A stretch of DNA of 7,085 nt from the NCBI GenBank assembly GCA_938033975.1, contig CALHKJ010000383.1:1-7085 (forward strand), given 5' to 3'. This document shows positions 1 through 6,472 of this stretch, in pieces. The stretch is from an uncultured Saprospiraceae bacterium (GTDB lineage: Bacteria > Bacteroidota > Bacteroidia > Chitinophagales > Saprospiraceae). The position numbers and the translations under genes were made by a program. The notes under the pieces were generated by a model. The model was not told the origin of the DNA and ran no database searches. It worked only from the letters and a program-made list of their open reading frames with translations. Within the stretch, counting starts at the first letter, position 1, and the number at the start of each line of letters is the position of its first letter.

Positions 1-122
1 ACCAAGCCAAGAATAAAGTATGCCTTGTAAGGAGAGATATATAAAAGAACCCTCTTGGCTCTTCTAAGGCCATCTTTTGTTATTTTGCTTGCTTCATCGT
101 CGTAGTTAGCTCTTCTTCTCAA
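1..122 (-). CDS. Probable ABC transporter (permease-ATPase fusion, MsbA-like), N-terminal fragment
   Basis: The first 40 codons of a minus-strand gene that leaves the window on the left. The translation starts MRRRANYDDEASKI, followed by TKDGLRRAKRVLLYISPYKA and YFILGL. A basic and acidic cytoplasmic head, then an LR-A-x-x-(L/V)-x-Y-x-x-PY-K pattern running into a hydrophobic stretch, is how many Bacteroidota MsbA/LmrA-type exporters begin, just before transmembrane helix 1. The ATPase domain lies outside the window, so lipid, peptide or drug export cannot be decided. The start used is TTG at 122-120. The only in-frame ATG, at 143-141, is separated from it by an in-frame TGA (131-129), and no later ATG occurs in the visible frame. 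The family call comes from remembered N-terminal patterns and is moderate; that a gene starts here is somewhat surer. Confidence 0.55.
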   Translation of the reverse strand, partial: MRRRANYDDEASKITKDGLRRAKRVLLYISPYKAYFILGL

Positions 123-234
123 AATTTGTCATTTGAATTCCATAAAGTAACACGAAAGTAATCAGAAAGTTAATACTTATCAGAAGTGCTTGAGAAACAG
201 CTTAAAGAGAAAAGTTGGTTGGGTTAAAAGCTAA
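123..234. other. Intergenic spacer between DUF4249 gene and ABC gene
   Basis: This 112 bp AT-rich spacer should hold the end of the signalling-cluster transcript and the leader of the ABC gene. On the minus strand there are two one-mismatch versions of the Bacteroidota -7 element TAnnTTTG: TAACTTTC (172-165) and TACTTTCG (160-153). Neither has a convincing -33 TTG. An imperfect inverted repeat (AGCTT near 198, AAGCT near 229) could form a 5 bp stem with a bulge, but it has no U-tract, so it is not called a terminator. Confidence 0.3.
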
Positions 235-1098
235 TTATTGAACTAGCTTTATTGTTTTTTCATTGAAACCACCGAAAATGCCATAAGCATCTCCGATAAA
301 GTTTGTATAGACAACAGAATTTTTGTTTAAGACAGAAGATGATATTGCTGTAGATTCATCAGTTTTAGAAATAAGATAATCGTAAAACTCAGATGATACT
401 GCAACTATCCGTACAGATATATCTTCAATTTCCGCATCAAAAGTATTGGTTGTTTCTACAGGAATAGTTTCACCTTCTAAAACTGGGCCGAGTACTGGAC
501 TTAAAGTCTTAATATTTTCTTCAGGTCTAGTTCCTATAAATATTTGAGAATTTTCTTCTTCCTCAGTTTGCTCAACTTCTACGTCTGCAATATTTTCTAC
601 CAATTCGTAAGCAAAGAAATTGGATGGCTTGCTAGAAATCATGGTAGGTGAAAAGGTGAATTCAACTCTGTTGGTTTCTTCATCTTCTGAGGTATCCGAG
701 CCATGAATACCTAGATTAACAGAAACAGATCCTAAATCAGGAACATAAGTTGTTGCAGCTGCATCTTCAAAACCTGCCGCTCTGACCTGAATTTCATAGT
801 CATAGCCACCAAGAGGTCTTGTTCCGTTTGAAACATAAAAGCCATCTCCAACTGGAAACATTTCTATTTCTTCTTGAGATGAGTTATTGAAAATTACTAC
901 AGTTGCATCGTTTACATTCAAGTCAGTATGATCTCCTAAGGTGGGAGCAGTTTTTTGGACTTGGACCTTGAATGCTTCATTTGGATTAATCAAAGAAACT
1001 ATGTGCAATGAAGACTTAAATTCTTCTTGCTCTGAACAAGATGAAAGGAGGAAAACACCTGTCAAACAAAAAAATAATATGTCCTTGAATAGCTTCAT
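235..1098 (-). CDS. DUF4249 family outer-membrane lipoprotein
   Basis: A 287-residue predicted lipoprotein. Residues 1-20 form a lipoprotein signal peptide ending in the lipobox LSSC, with Cys21 as the lipidated residue. The mature protein starts CSEQEEF; acidic residues at +2, +4 and +5 resemble the Bacteroidota surface-export signal (for example SDDFE in Flavobacterium), so surface exposure is likely. The body fits DUF4249: a V-x-V-x-x-T-x-P segment near 45-53, an N-DATVVIF strand (64-70), G-x-x-Y-E-I-x-V near 98-105 with T-x-VP (117-120), and the terminal Y-x-YLIS (239-244) and VYTNFIGDAYGIFGGF (263-278) that close the family. Two acidic stretches, around 135-141 and 173-184, stand out. 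DUF4249 proteins are usually encoded next to TonB-dependent receptors; their molecular role is not established. The gene lies 58 bp after the receptor with no good promoter between, so it is probably cotranscribed and may act as the receptor's ligand-binding lid or accessory. Confidence 0.85.
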   Translation of the reverse strand: MKLFKDILFFCLTGVFLLSSCSEQEEFKSSLHIVSLINPNEAFKVQVQKTAPTLGDHTDLNVNDATVVIFNNSSQEEIEMFPVGDGFYVSNGTRPLGGYDYEIQVRAAGFEDAAATTYVPDLGSVSVNLGIHGSDTSEDEETNRVEFTFSPTMISSKPSNFFAYELVENIADVEVEQTEEEENSQIFIGTRPEENIKTLSPVLGPVLEGETIPVETTNTFDAEIEDISVRIVAVSSEFYDYLISKTDESTAISSSVLNKNSVVYTNFIGDAYGIFGGFNEKTIKLVQ

Positions 1099-1156
1099 AT
1101 CAGTTATAAACTAAATATACGCCATTTTGCCGAGAAATATTCTGTTATTTGCTAAA

Positions 1157-3787
1157 TCACAAGGATATTTTCGCTGTAAAAGTTGGCAGCCTCGGTAGCA
1201 AACCAAACAGGTTTTCTCGAGGTGCATTATTTTCATCTAAATCAAGGTAGGAAAAGAAAATATTCTTTCGATTGTAGGTATTGTAGAGGCCAAAATTGAA
1301 ATATAATTTATAGACACCGATATTTCGATTATACTCTAAGTTCAAATCAAGGTGATGAAAATCTGGAAAAGTTTTATTATTTTTTCCTGTTGCAAAAATA
1401 ATTGCGGGTGGTCCTAGGATATATGTGTCTGGGAAAGTATAGGCCATTCCTGTTCCATAAACATATTTGCATGACAATGTCATATTATCAAATAGCTTAT
1501 AACTAAACTGAGTTAATAAATCTATAGGGCGATTGTGGGCGGCAAAAAATAGAGAATCGGGATCAAATCCAGACTCCAATTGAATGGTTGGAAATATAGT
1601 CTTGGTTACAGAATAGGTATATGAAACTATAGCATTGAATTTTTCGCTATCATATTTTAATGCACCACCTATGCCTGCAGAGAATCCCCTACCTTCTTCT
1701 ATTCTATCTTGCCAATTTCCTTCGCTAGTTAAGACATTTGAAACGCTTAACGAATCCCCGATCAAGGCCAGAAAAACATCGGAACTTGCAATATTTTCTT
1801 TGAGACCTTGCATTGACTTATAATAAGCTTGCAGATCCAAACTCAAATTGTTTGAGAAATTAAAATTGTATCCAAGTGCCACTTCCTGTGCTCGACTTGG
1901 CACTAAGTCTTTACTTGAAGGAACCCAAATGTCAGATGGCAAACCAATACCTGGGTTTTGCAAAAAATGCACATACTGATGATTTACTGTGATGTTGAGA
2001 TCGAAAATGTGTTTGCCAGCTTTGTAAATTGCTTTTATTCTTGGTTCGATTAGGAAATAGCTCGTATCAACAACACTGAAATTTGAAAAATGAAGTCCAC
2101 CTCTAAAACTAAGCCTATCACCGAAATCTATTGAATTTTCTACAAAGCCATTTATTTCTAATGCATCTGATGGAGCAGAGGTATTTGGGTTATCAATAAC
2201 TAGTACATTGTTTACTAAAGTTTGTTCTTCTAAAGTCGGTTCGAAATTATGAACGATTGCATTTACGCCAAAATTCACCTTCCCAATCCCAGTATTATAC
2301 ACATCAAATTTTATAGAACCAACTAGGTTTTCAATCTTTGAAGTTGCGTTTACTGCAACTACAATGGAAGAATCTTGGACTTCCTCTATAAACTTAGAAA
2401 CCAAGCCATTCCCAGAAAGACTATATCTACTATAACCGACTTTTGTTGACAAGAAAACATTCTTTAAAATTTGCTTGTTCCATTGTAAGCTAAGGAGATC
2501 ATTCCCCCATTCGAAGTTATTCTCAACAGTATTTCGAATATTTACATTATTAAAATTCTGTTCATTATTGGAATATAAATACAAGCGATCGCCACCTGTG
2601 TAAAGTGTCAAGCTGACCCTATTTGTTGGACTAAATTTGTGATGTAATTTTGCATAGACATCATGGAAGTTTAGATCACTATCTTCATAACCACCGAAGT
2701 TTTCAAAAAATGCATCTGACAAAAAATTTAAGTCATTAAATCTACCAGATAGTGAGATGGCTGTTTTGTCTTTAACAAGCGGACCTTCAACATGTCCTTC
2801 TGCTCCAATCAAGCCTATTGCAAAGTCTCCTTGAAACTTTTCGGTGTTACCTTCATTAATCTTTACATCCATCACGGAGGATAATTTCCCTCCATATTCA
2901 GCCGGCATGCCTTCAGAAAAGAGCTTTACCTCTTTTACTGCTGATGTTATAAATATGGAAGAAAGACCACCAATATGACTCATGTCGTAGATTGGCATAC
3001 CATCAACCAGAATAAGATTTTGATCTACAGACCCACCTTTAACTACAAAACCAGATTGTCCCTCATTCCCATTCTGCACCATAATTTGATCTTTTATCTT
3101 CTGCGTAATATCAGGCAGGCCAAATGCATTAAAACCAAAAGCTGATTTTTCCTTGATGATATCTGGCGTGATTGGAAATGAGCTAGTGAGTGAATCAAAA
3201 GGAGTGATGGTCGGGATTGAGCCACTGGTATTGGAATCCAATTCAATGGTAAGTTTTGATCCAGATTTCTTTTTTACAAATGATTTGGCAGAATATCCAA
3301 TTGAATTAAAAATGACGGTAATACTATCAAGATTTTCTGTTTCTATATAAAAGTATCCGTCATCGTTGGCAACTACATATTCACCTAATTCTTTAATGAT
3401 GATAAATGCCGCTGGGATAGACTCTTTGGAATTCACATCTCGAACAACTCCAGAAATCTCGATCTTAGTGCTTTTTATTTTGTAGAGTAAAATCCTTTTG
3501 TTGTCAATGATCTCAAAGGCAATATCCTTTTGTGTAAAGATCAAATCAAACAAAGCATCAACTGATCCAACCTGAGTTGTTTCTAAGTACTCTTCTTTTA
3601 AAATGTTGGGAGAATAATTGAAAGCGACTTGATAGTCAGATTCAAGTTTTTCGATAATGTTGAGGTAACTAGTATCTGAAGGTGATGACACCCATTTCTC
3701 ACTCAGAACACCCTGAGCGCCTATGTTGTTTAATTGAGTGCAAAGGATATAGAGTAAAATGATACATATTACTCTAGTTATTTTCAT
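1157..3787 (-). CDS. TonB-dependent outer-membrane receptor/transducer with STN domain
   Basis: An 876-residue outer-membrane protein. In order it has a signal peptide (1-24, cleavage after GA at Ala24), an STN signalling domain (about 38-103), a carboxypeptidase-regulatory-like beta-sandwich (about 109-184, starting EISGVVRD, with the NDDGYFYI turn), a linker, a plug (about 205-312, with NGNEGQSGFVVKGGSVDQN, LILVDGMPIYD and GMPAEYGGKLSSVMDVKINEG), and a 22-strand-type barrel to the C-terminus (PRLPTFTAKISL). The STN domain marks it as a transducer that both imports a ligand with TonB/ExbBD energy and signals to FecR. Its start ATG overlaps the fecR stop by 4 bp (ATGA), indicating translational coupling. 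The partner is a DUF4249 lipoprotein and not SusD, so the substrate is not evidently a glycan; iron, peptides or other ligands remain possible. Oddities: the final residue is Leu instead of the common aromatic, and the plug reads IMVQNGNEG where relatives usually have PGVQSGNEG. The family is certain; the substrate is unknown. Confidence 0.93.
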   Translation of the reverse strand: MKITRVICIILLYILCTQLNNIGAQGVLSEKWVSSPSDTSYLNIIEKLESDYQVAFNYSPNILKEEYLETTQVGSVDALFDLIFTQKDIAFEIIDNKRILLYKIKSTKIEISGVVRDVNSKESIPAAFIIIKELGEYVVANDDGYFYIETENLDSITVIFNSIGYSAKSFVKKKSGSKLTIELDSNTSGSIPTITPFDSLTSSFPITPDIIKEKSAFGFNAFGLPDITQKIKDQIMVQNGNEGQSGFVVKGGSVDQNLILVDGMPIYDMSHIGGLSSIFITSAVKEVKLFSEGMPAEYGGKLSSVMDVKINEGNTEKFQGDFAIGLIGAEGHVEGPLVKDKTAISLSGRFNDLNFLSDAFFENFGGYEDSDLNFHDVYAKLHHKFSPTNRVSLTLYTGGDRLYLYSNNEQNFNNVNIRNTVENNFEWGNDLLSLQWNKQILKNVFLSTKVGYSRYSLSGNGLVSKFIEEVQDSSIVVAVNATSKIENLVGSIKFDVYNTGIGKVNFGVNAIVHNFEPTLEEQTLVNNVLVIDNPNTSAPSDALEINGFVENSIDFGDRLSFRGGLHFSNFSVVDTSYFLIEPRIKAIYKAGKHIFDLNITVNHQYVHFLQNPGIGLPSDIWVPSSKDLVPSRAQEVALGYNFNFSNNLSLDLQAYYKSMQGLKENIASSDVFLALIGDSLSVSNVLTSEGNWQDRIEEGRGFSAGIGGALKYDSEKFNAIVSYTYSVTKTIFPTIQLESGFDPDSLFFAAHNRPIDLLTQFSYKLFDNMTLSCKYVYGTGMAYTFPDTYILGPPAIIFATGKNNKTFPDFHHLDLNLEYNRNIGVYKLYFNFGLYNTYNRKNIFFSYLDLDENNAPRENLFGLLPRLPTFTAKISL

Positions 3788-4731
3788 TCACATTTGATAT
3801 CCTTTATAGAATACGAACCGTCATCTTTTTTGATGTAAGAAAGCTGCACAAGTTTTGATAATTCAGAAAGAATTTGATCTATGCTTTTTGTCTCAAAAGT
3901 ACTAGATAGATTACAATCACTTTTCAGAATTACTTGGCTCAAATTTAATTCAGTATTAAAGTGTGCACCTATATCAGTTAAAACAGTTGCTATTGGAGTA
4001 TTCTTGTACACCAAGGTATTATTTTTCCAACTTAAGTAATTATCCTTTTGCTTTCTGTATTTAACAATACTGCCCTTCACTCTTTCAGCGGCATAACCTT
4101 TTGTCAATGAAATTACTTTGCCATCAGCATGCAATTCAACATGGCCACTTTCAACCACCACTTGCATATTTGTTCCGTCATTTATAATATTAAAAGAAGT
4201 TCCTAGTACTTCAACGAAGGTTCCTTCTTCAAGATGAATTCTGAATGGCTTTTCCTTGTCTGGAGTAATGTCAAAGAAAGCTTCACCTTTTAATTCTACA
4301 TTTCTAATTTTTGAAAAATCGCTAAGCTCTCGTAATTCTGAACCAACATTTAAGGTAACTGAAGATCCATCATTAAGAGCAAACTCTGATACCTTTGTTT
4401 CAGCTAAATATTCTTGAGGTACTGCACTTTCTGTTGTTGTATTTTTGTTGAGCATGAAATATCCGCCTGCCAAAATCAAAAGTAAAGCGGCAGCGTACAT
4501 CATCCAAGATTTTGACTTTGGTGTGATTTGTTCTTTGAATCTCTTGTAACCTGATTCAACATTATAATCTTTATAGTCCTTGATATTTGATCCTTCTTCC
4601 ACGATCTTATTTATTTCTTGGTAAATTTTAAGATTTTCAGCAGTCTCTTCTTTCCAGTCCTTCAGCTGCTGATATTCTACAACCGCTTCTTTCTTATTTA
4701 GTATTCTTAATATTACTTCTTGAATATCCAT
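3784..4731 (-). CDS. FecR family anti-sigma factor (DUF4974 C-terminal domain)
   Basis: A 315-residue inner-membrane regulator. Residues 1-75 are cytoplasmic and would hold the ECF sigma factor; they contain a short helical segment with LKDWKEETAENLKIYQEI (23-40), matching the W-x(4-5)-N pattern of FecR N-termini. One transmembrane helix spans about 76-94 (WMMYAAALLLILAGGYFML). The periplasmic FecR domain follows (about 108-203): LNDGSSVTLNVGSEL, VELKGEAFFDI, PFRIHLEEGTFVEVLGTSFNI, then VESGHVEL. Residues about 238-312 are DUF4974 (NTLVYKNTPIATVLTDI onward), an STN-like fold thought to meet the receptor's STN domain. By analogy with FecIRA and PupBR, it passes a ligand-bound receptor signal to the adjacent sigma factor, either releasing it or, in some systems, activating it after proteolysis. 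Its ATG follows the sigma stop with no gap (TAA then ATG), and its own stop overlaps the receptor start. Length and domain order are normal for Bacteroidota FecR. Confidence 0.95.
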   Translation of the reverse strand: MDIQEVILRILNKKEAVVEYQQLKDWKEETAENLKIYQEINKIVEEGSNIKDYKDYNVESGYKRFKEQITPKSKSWMMYAAALLLILAGGYFMLNKNTTTESAVPQEYLAETKVSEFALNDGSSVTLNVGSELRELSDFSKIRNVELKGEAFFDITPDKEKPFRIHLEEGTFVEVLGTSFNIINDGTNMQVVVESGHVELHADGKVISLTKGYAAERVKGSIVKYRKQKDNYLSWKNNTLVYKNTPIATVLTDIGAHFNTELNLSQVILKSDCNLSSTFETKSIDQILSELSKLVQLSYIKKDDGSYSIKDIKCE

Positions 4732-5259
4732 TTATTGTTCAAATAATTTGAGTGTATCTTTCACTAATAATCTTAACTTTTTAACTGCAGCAGCCATGTG
4801 GTTTTCAGCGGTCCTGCGATTTATGCCAAGCTTATCAGCAATTTCTTCGAAAGTTAGGCCATTTTGTGTCCTTAGCAAATAAACTTCCTTTGATTTAGGA
4901 GACAATTGTCGCACAGAACGCTTCAAGGCCTCTCTAAACAAAAATAAGTCTTCATTGAGACTTGAATCGTCGCTTTTCGCCTTTAAAATATCGCTATAAT
5001 GCTGCTCATGAGTCTCTCTAATTTTACCGGATCTAATCAAGCCAAAAGCCTTATTTTTAACAGAACTGAAAAGATATGATTTTAGTTTCCCTTCTTCAAT
5101 ATTAATTGATTCCTTGTTTGACCAAAAATGAACAAAAACTTCGATAACCACATCTTCAGCATCCATGTCGTTCTTGAGGATTTTGAAAGCATAGTTGCAT
5201 AATACATTATAATATGCATTAAACAACTCACGGTAACCTTCTTCGTTTTTCCAGTTCAA
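4732..5259 (-). CDS. ECF RNA polymerase sigma-70 factor, FecI-like
   Basis: A 175-residue two-domain sigma factor without regions 1 and 3. Region 2 covers about 10-77, with FNAYYNVLCNYAFKILKN and the core-binding/-10 segment DAEDVVIEVFVHFW (33-46). Region 4 covers about 112-165: LSPKSKEVYLLRTQNGLTFEEIADKLG, then the recognition helix INRRTAENHMAAAVKKLR. It should direct core polymerase to promoters of this cluster under control of the following FecR, the usual Bacteroidota arrangement. The start needs care. The reading frame is closed upstream by TAG (5274-5272), and the only usable initiator before region 2 is TTG at 5259-5257, giving MNWKNEEGYRELF; the first in-frame ATG is codon 32, inside region 2, and too late. 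A nine-codon ATG frame ends across this TTG. Family assignment is firm; the exact N-terminus is less so. Confidence 0.93.
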   Translation of the reverse strand: MNWKNEEGYRELFNAYYNVLCNYAFKILKNDMDAEDVVIEVFVHFWSNKESINIEEGKLKSYLFSSVKNKAFGLIRSGKIRETHEQHYSDILKAKSDDSSLNEDLFLFREALKRSVRQLSPKSKEVYLLRTQNGLTFEEIADKLGINRRTAENHMAAAVKKLRLLVKDTLKLFEQ

Positions 5260-5285
5260 ATTGATACAAGTCTAAATTGGGTCAT
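5256..5285 (-). promoter_or_regulatory. Nine-codon upstream ORF overlapping the sigma factor TTG start
   Basis: On the minus strand, ATG at 5285-5283 opens a frame reading MTQFRLVSI and stops at TGA 5258-5256. That stop shares two bases with the sigma gene's TTG (the TTGA junction). This geometry would let terminating ribosomes restart at the weak TTG, so it could set sigma factor output. It begins 9 bp after the HMG-CoA-lyase stop. One extra base in the TTT run would instead fuse it in frame to the sigma factor as an ordinary ATG-started N-terminus, so a frameshift or sequencing error is the main alternative. The layout is read directly; translation is inferred. Confidence 0.3.
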
Positions 5286-5294
5286 TTACTGTGA

Positions 5295-6164
5295 TTATAA
5301 AGGAAAAATCTCAGAAGCCATCCCCATGGCTTTAACAAATGCATTTGAAGACAATCCTGTATGCACATTTTCTTCCTCAAAATAATAATATAAATTCTCT
5401 GTAGGCATATTTCCGGTTAGATCATCTTTGGCCATTGGACATCCTCCATAGCCTTTTATTGCGCCATCATATCTCATACAACCCGCAGAATATGCAGATT
5501 CAATTTTTTCCCTCCACTCATCAGGTCTAGTATGGAAATGTGCTCCAAACTCAACATCTGGATAAGGGGGAATCAAATTTTTGAAGAGATATTTTATACT
5601 CTGTGGATTTGCTACTCCGATTGTATCAGAAAGTGCCATAATCTTCACCCCAATATCAGCTAGTTTGTCTACCCATTCTTGACATATCTCTACATTCCAT
5701 GCATCTCCATATGGATTACCAAAGCCCATAGATATGTATATCAGTAATTTTTTATTTGCCTTCTGGCAAATGTCTTGGATGCTTTTCACAGTATCAAAGG
5801 ATTCTAAAATACTTGTATTTGTATTTCTTCTTTGAAAAGTCTCACTAATTGAAAAAGGAAATCCGAGAATGTCTATCTCTTCAAATTCTTTTGCATCATT
5901 AGCACCACGCAAGTTGGCTACAATACAAGACAGTTTTGTATCAGAATTACTCAAATCAAGACCCTTCAAAACATCTTTTGTATCTGCCATTTGGGGAATG
6001 GCTTTAGGAGAAACAAATGATCCAAAATCAATCGTATGGTATCCTACTCTTAAAAGTTGATTTATATACTTAATTTTGGACACTGTTGGAATAAATTGAT
6101 GTATTCCCTGCATAGCATCCCTAGGACACTCAATTATCTTTAGGGTTTGTTCTGATTTTTCCAC
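5295..6164 (-). CDS. Hydroxymethylglutaryl-CoA lyase-like enzyme (Bacteroidota type)
   Basis: A 289-residue DRE-TIM barrel protein, normal family length. HMG-CoA lyase splits HMG-CoA into acetyl-CoA and acetoacetate, the last step of leucine breakdown, in the cytoplasm. Residues line up with the human enzyme at equal spacing: Arg15-Asp16 (ECPRDAMQ; human Arg41-Asp42), Asp46 (TIDFGSFVSPK; human Glu72), Asp180 (LSDTIG; human Asp204), the metal-binding pair His209-x-His211, and Cys242 in GGCPMAKDDLTGN (human Cys266), then Asn252 and Glu256. Differences from the classical enzyme are Glu72 to Asp, a catalytic loop one residue longer without the GAS motif, and Asn257 in place of human Asp280. As I recall, such sequences are common in Bacteroidota and annotated as HMG-CoA lyase, but activity on a related acyl-CoA is possible. 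The ATG start places the PRD motif at the usual distance. It lies 35 bp upstream of the sigma gene and is divergent from the small membrane protein. Confidence 0.85.
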   Translation of the reverse strand: MEKSEQTLKIIECPRDAMQGIHQFIPTVSKIKYINQLLRVGYHTIDFGSFVSPKAIPQMADTKDVLKGLDLSNSDTKLSCIVANLRGANDAKEFEEIDILGFPFSISETFQRRNTNTSILESFDTVKSIQDICQKANKKLLIYISMGFGNPYGDAWNVEICQEWVDKLADIGVKIMALSDTIGVANPQSIKYLFKNLIPPYPDVEFGAHFHTRPDEWREKIESAYSAGCMRYDGAIKGYGGCPMAKDDLTGNMPTENLYYYFEEENVHTGLSSNAFVKAMGMASEIFPL

Positions 6165-6233
6165 AATTGCAAGTTACGATTGGACAAACTTTCTAACAAG
6201 CAATTGGTTATTTATAGTGCATAAAAAATTTAA
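6165..6233. other. Divergent intergenic spacer (lyase / small membrane protein)
   Basis: A 69 bp AT-rich spacer that must carry the start signals of two divergent genes. No exact TAnnTTTG is present on either strand. The nearest candidates are TACGATTG on the plus strand (6175-6182) and AAAGTTTG on the minus strand (6193-6186), each with one mismatch and no well-placed -33 TTG. Neither gene has a visible Shine-Dalgarno sequence; the bases just before the 6234 ATG are an A/T run, as is common in Bacteroidota. Confidence 0.3.
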
Positions 6234-6443
6234 ATGAAAGGCTACCTCACTTTGTTTGGATATATCATCTTCGTTTTAGGCTTTTTATCCCTGTTGTTGG
6301 GCCTTTTAGGAATAGATTTAAGAATTTTATCTTGGATAAACTACTTTGACTCACCTATATCCTTGTTGATAAAACTTGCTATGCTTTTCGGTGGAGTAAT
6401 TATTATGTACGTTTCAAAAACTAATCGTGTAGATTTTGAGTAA
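6234..6443 (+). CDS. Small two-helix membrane protein of unknown function
   Basis: A 69-residue hydrophobic protein that I cannot assign to a named family. It has a first membrane helix at about 4-26 (LTLFGYIIFVLGFLSLLLGLLG), a short connecting loop with IDLRILSWINYFDSP, a second helix at about 43-60 (SLLIKLAMLFGGVIIMYV), and a polar tail SKTNRVDFE. The layout suggests an inner-membrane hairpin. By the positive-inside rule, the basic residues near both ends (Lys2, Lys62, Arg65) would place both termini in the cytoplasm. The ATG follows an A/T-rich run, the stop is TAA, and the coherent two-helix pattern argues for a real gene and against chance. It precedes gap in the same direction by 93 bp, but gap has its own promoter, so a functional link is not implied. 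Confidence 0.7.
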   Translation: MKGYLTLFGYIIFVLGFLSLLLGLLGIDLRILSWINYFDSPISLLIKLAMLFGGVIIMYVSKTNRVDFE

Positions 6444-6472
6444 ATTCGCGGCTGAAATCTCATTAAAACGGC

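Noticed and set aside
196..231. Imperfect inverted repeat as terminator of the signalling cluster
   Set aside because: The stem is only about 5 bp plus a bulge, AT-rich, and has no U-tract in the direction of transcription.
1099..1156. Separate promoter for the DUF4249 gene
   Set aside because: The best -7 match on the minus strand, TATATTTA, has a mismatch and no -33 TTG at proper spacing; cotranscription with the receptor is simpler.
1635..1823. Plus-strand open frame of 62 codons
   Set aside because: It lies wholly inside the receptor's barrel-coding region on the opposite strand and encodes no recognisable domain or leader; it is a shadow frame.
3153..3350. Plus-strand open frame of 65 codons
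   Set aside because: Antisense to the receptor's regulatory-like and linker region; no family pattern or start signal.
1157..3787. SusC-type glycan receptor
   Set aside because: No SusD-like gene is present, the protein is shorter than usual SusC proteins, and the neighbour is DUF4249; no glycoside hydrolases are in the window.
5869..6060. Plus-strand open frame of 63 codons
   Set aside because: Antisense to conserved lyase codons, so its openness is explained by the real gene.
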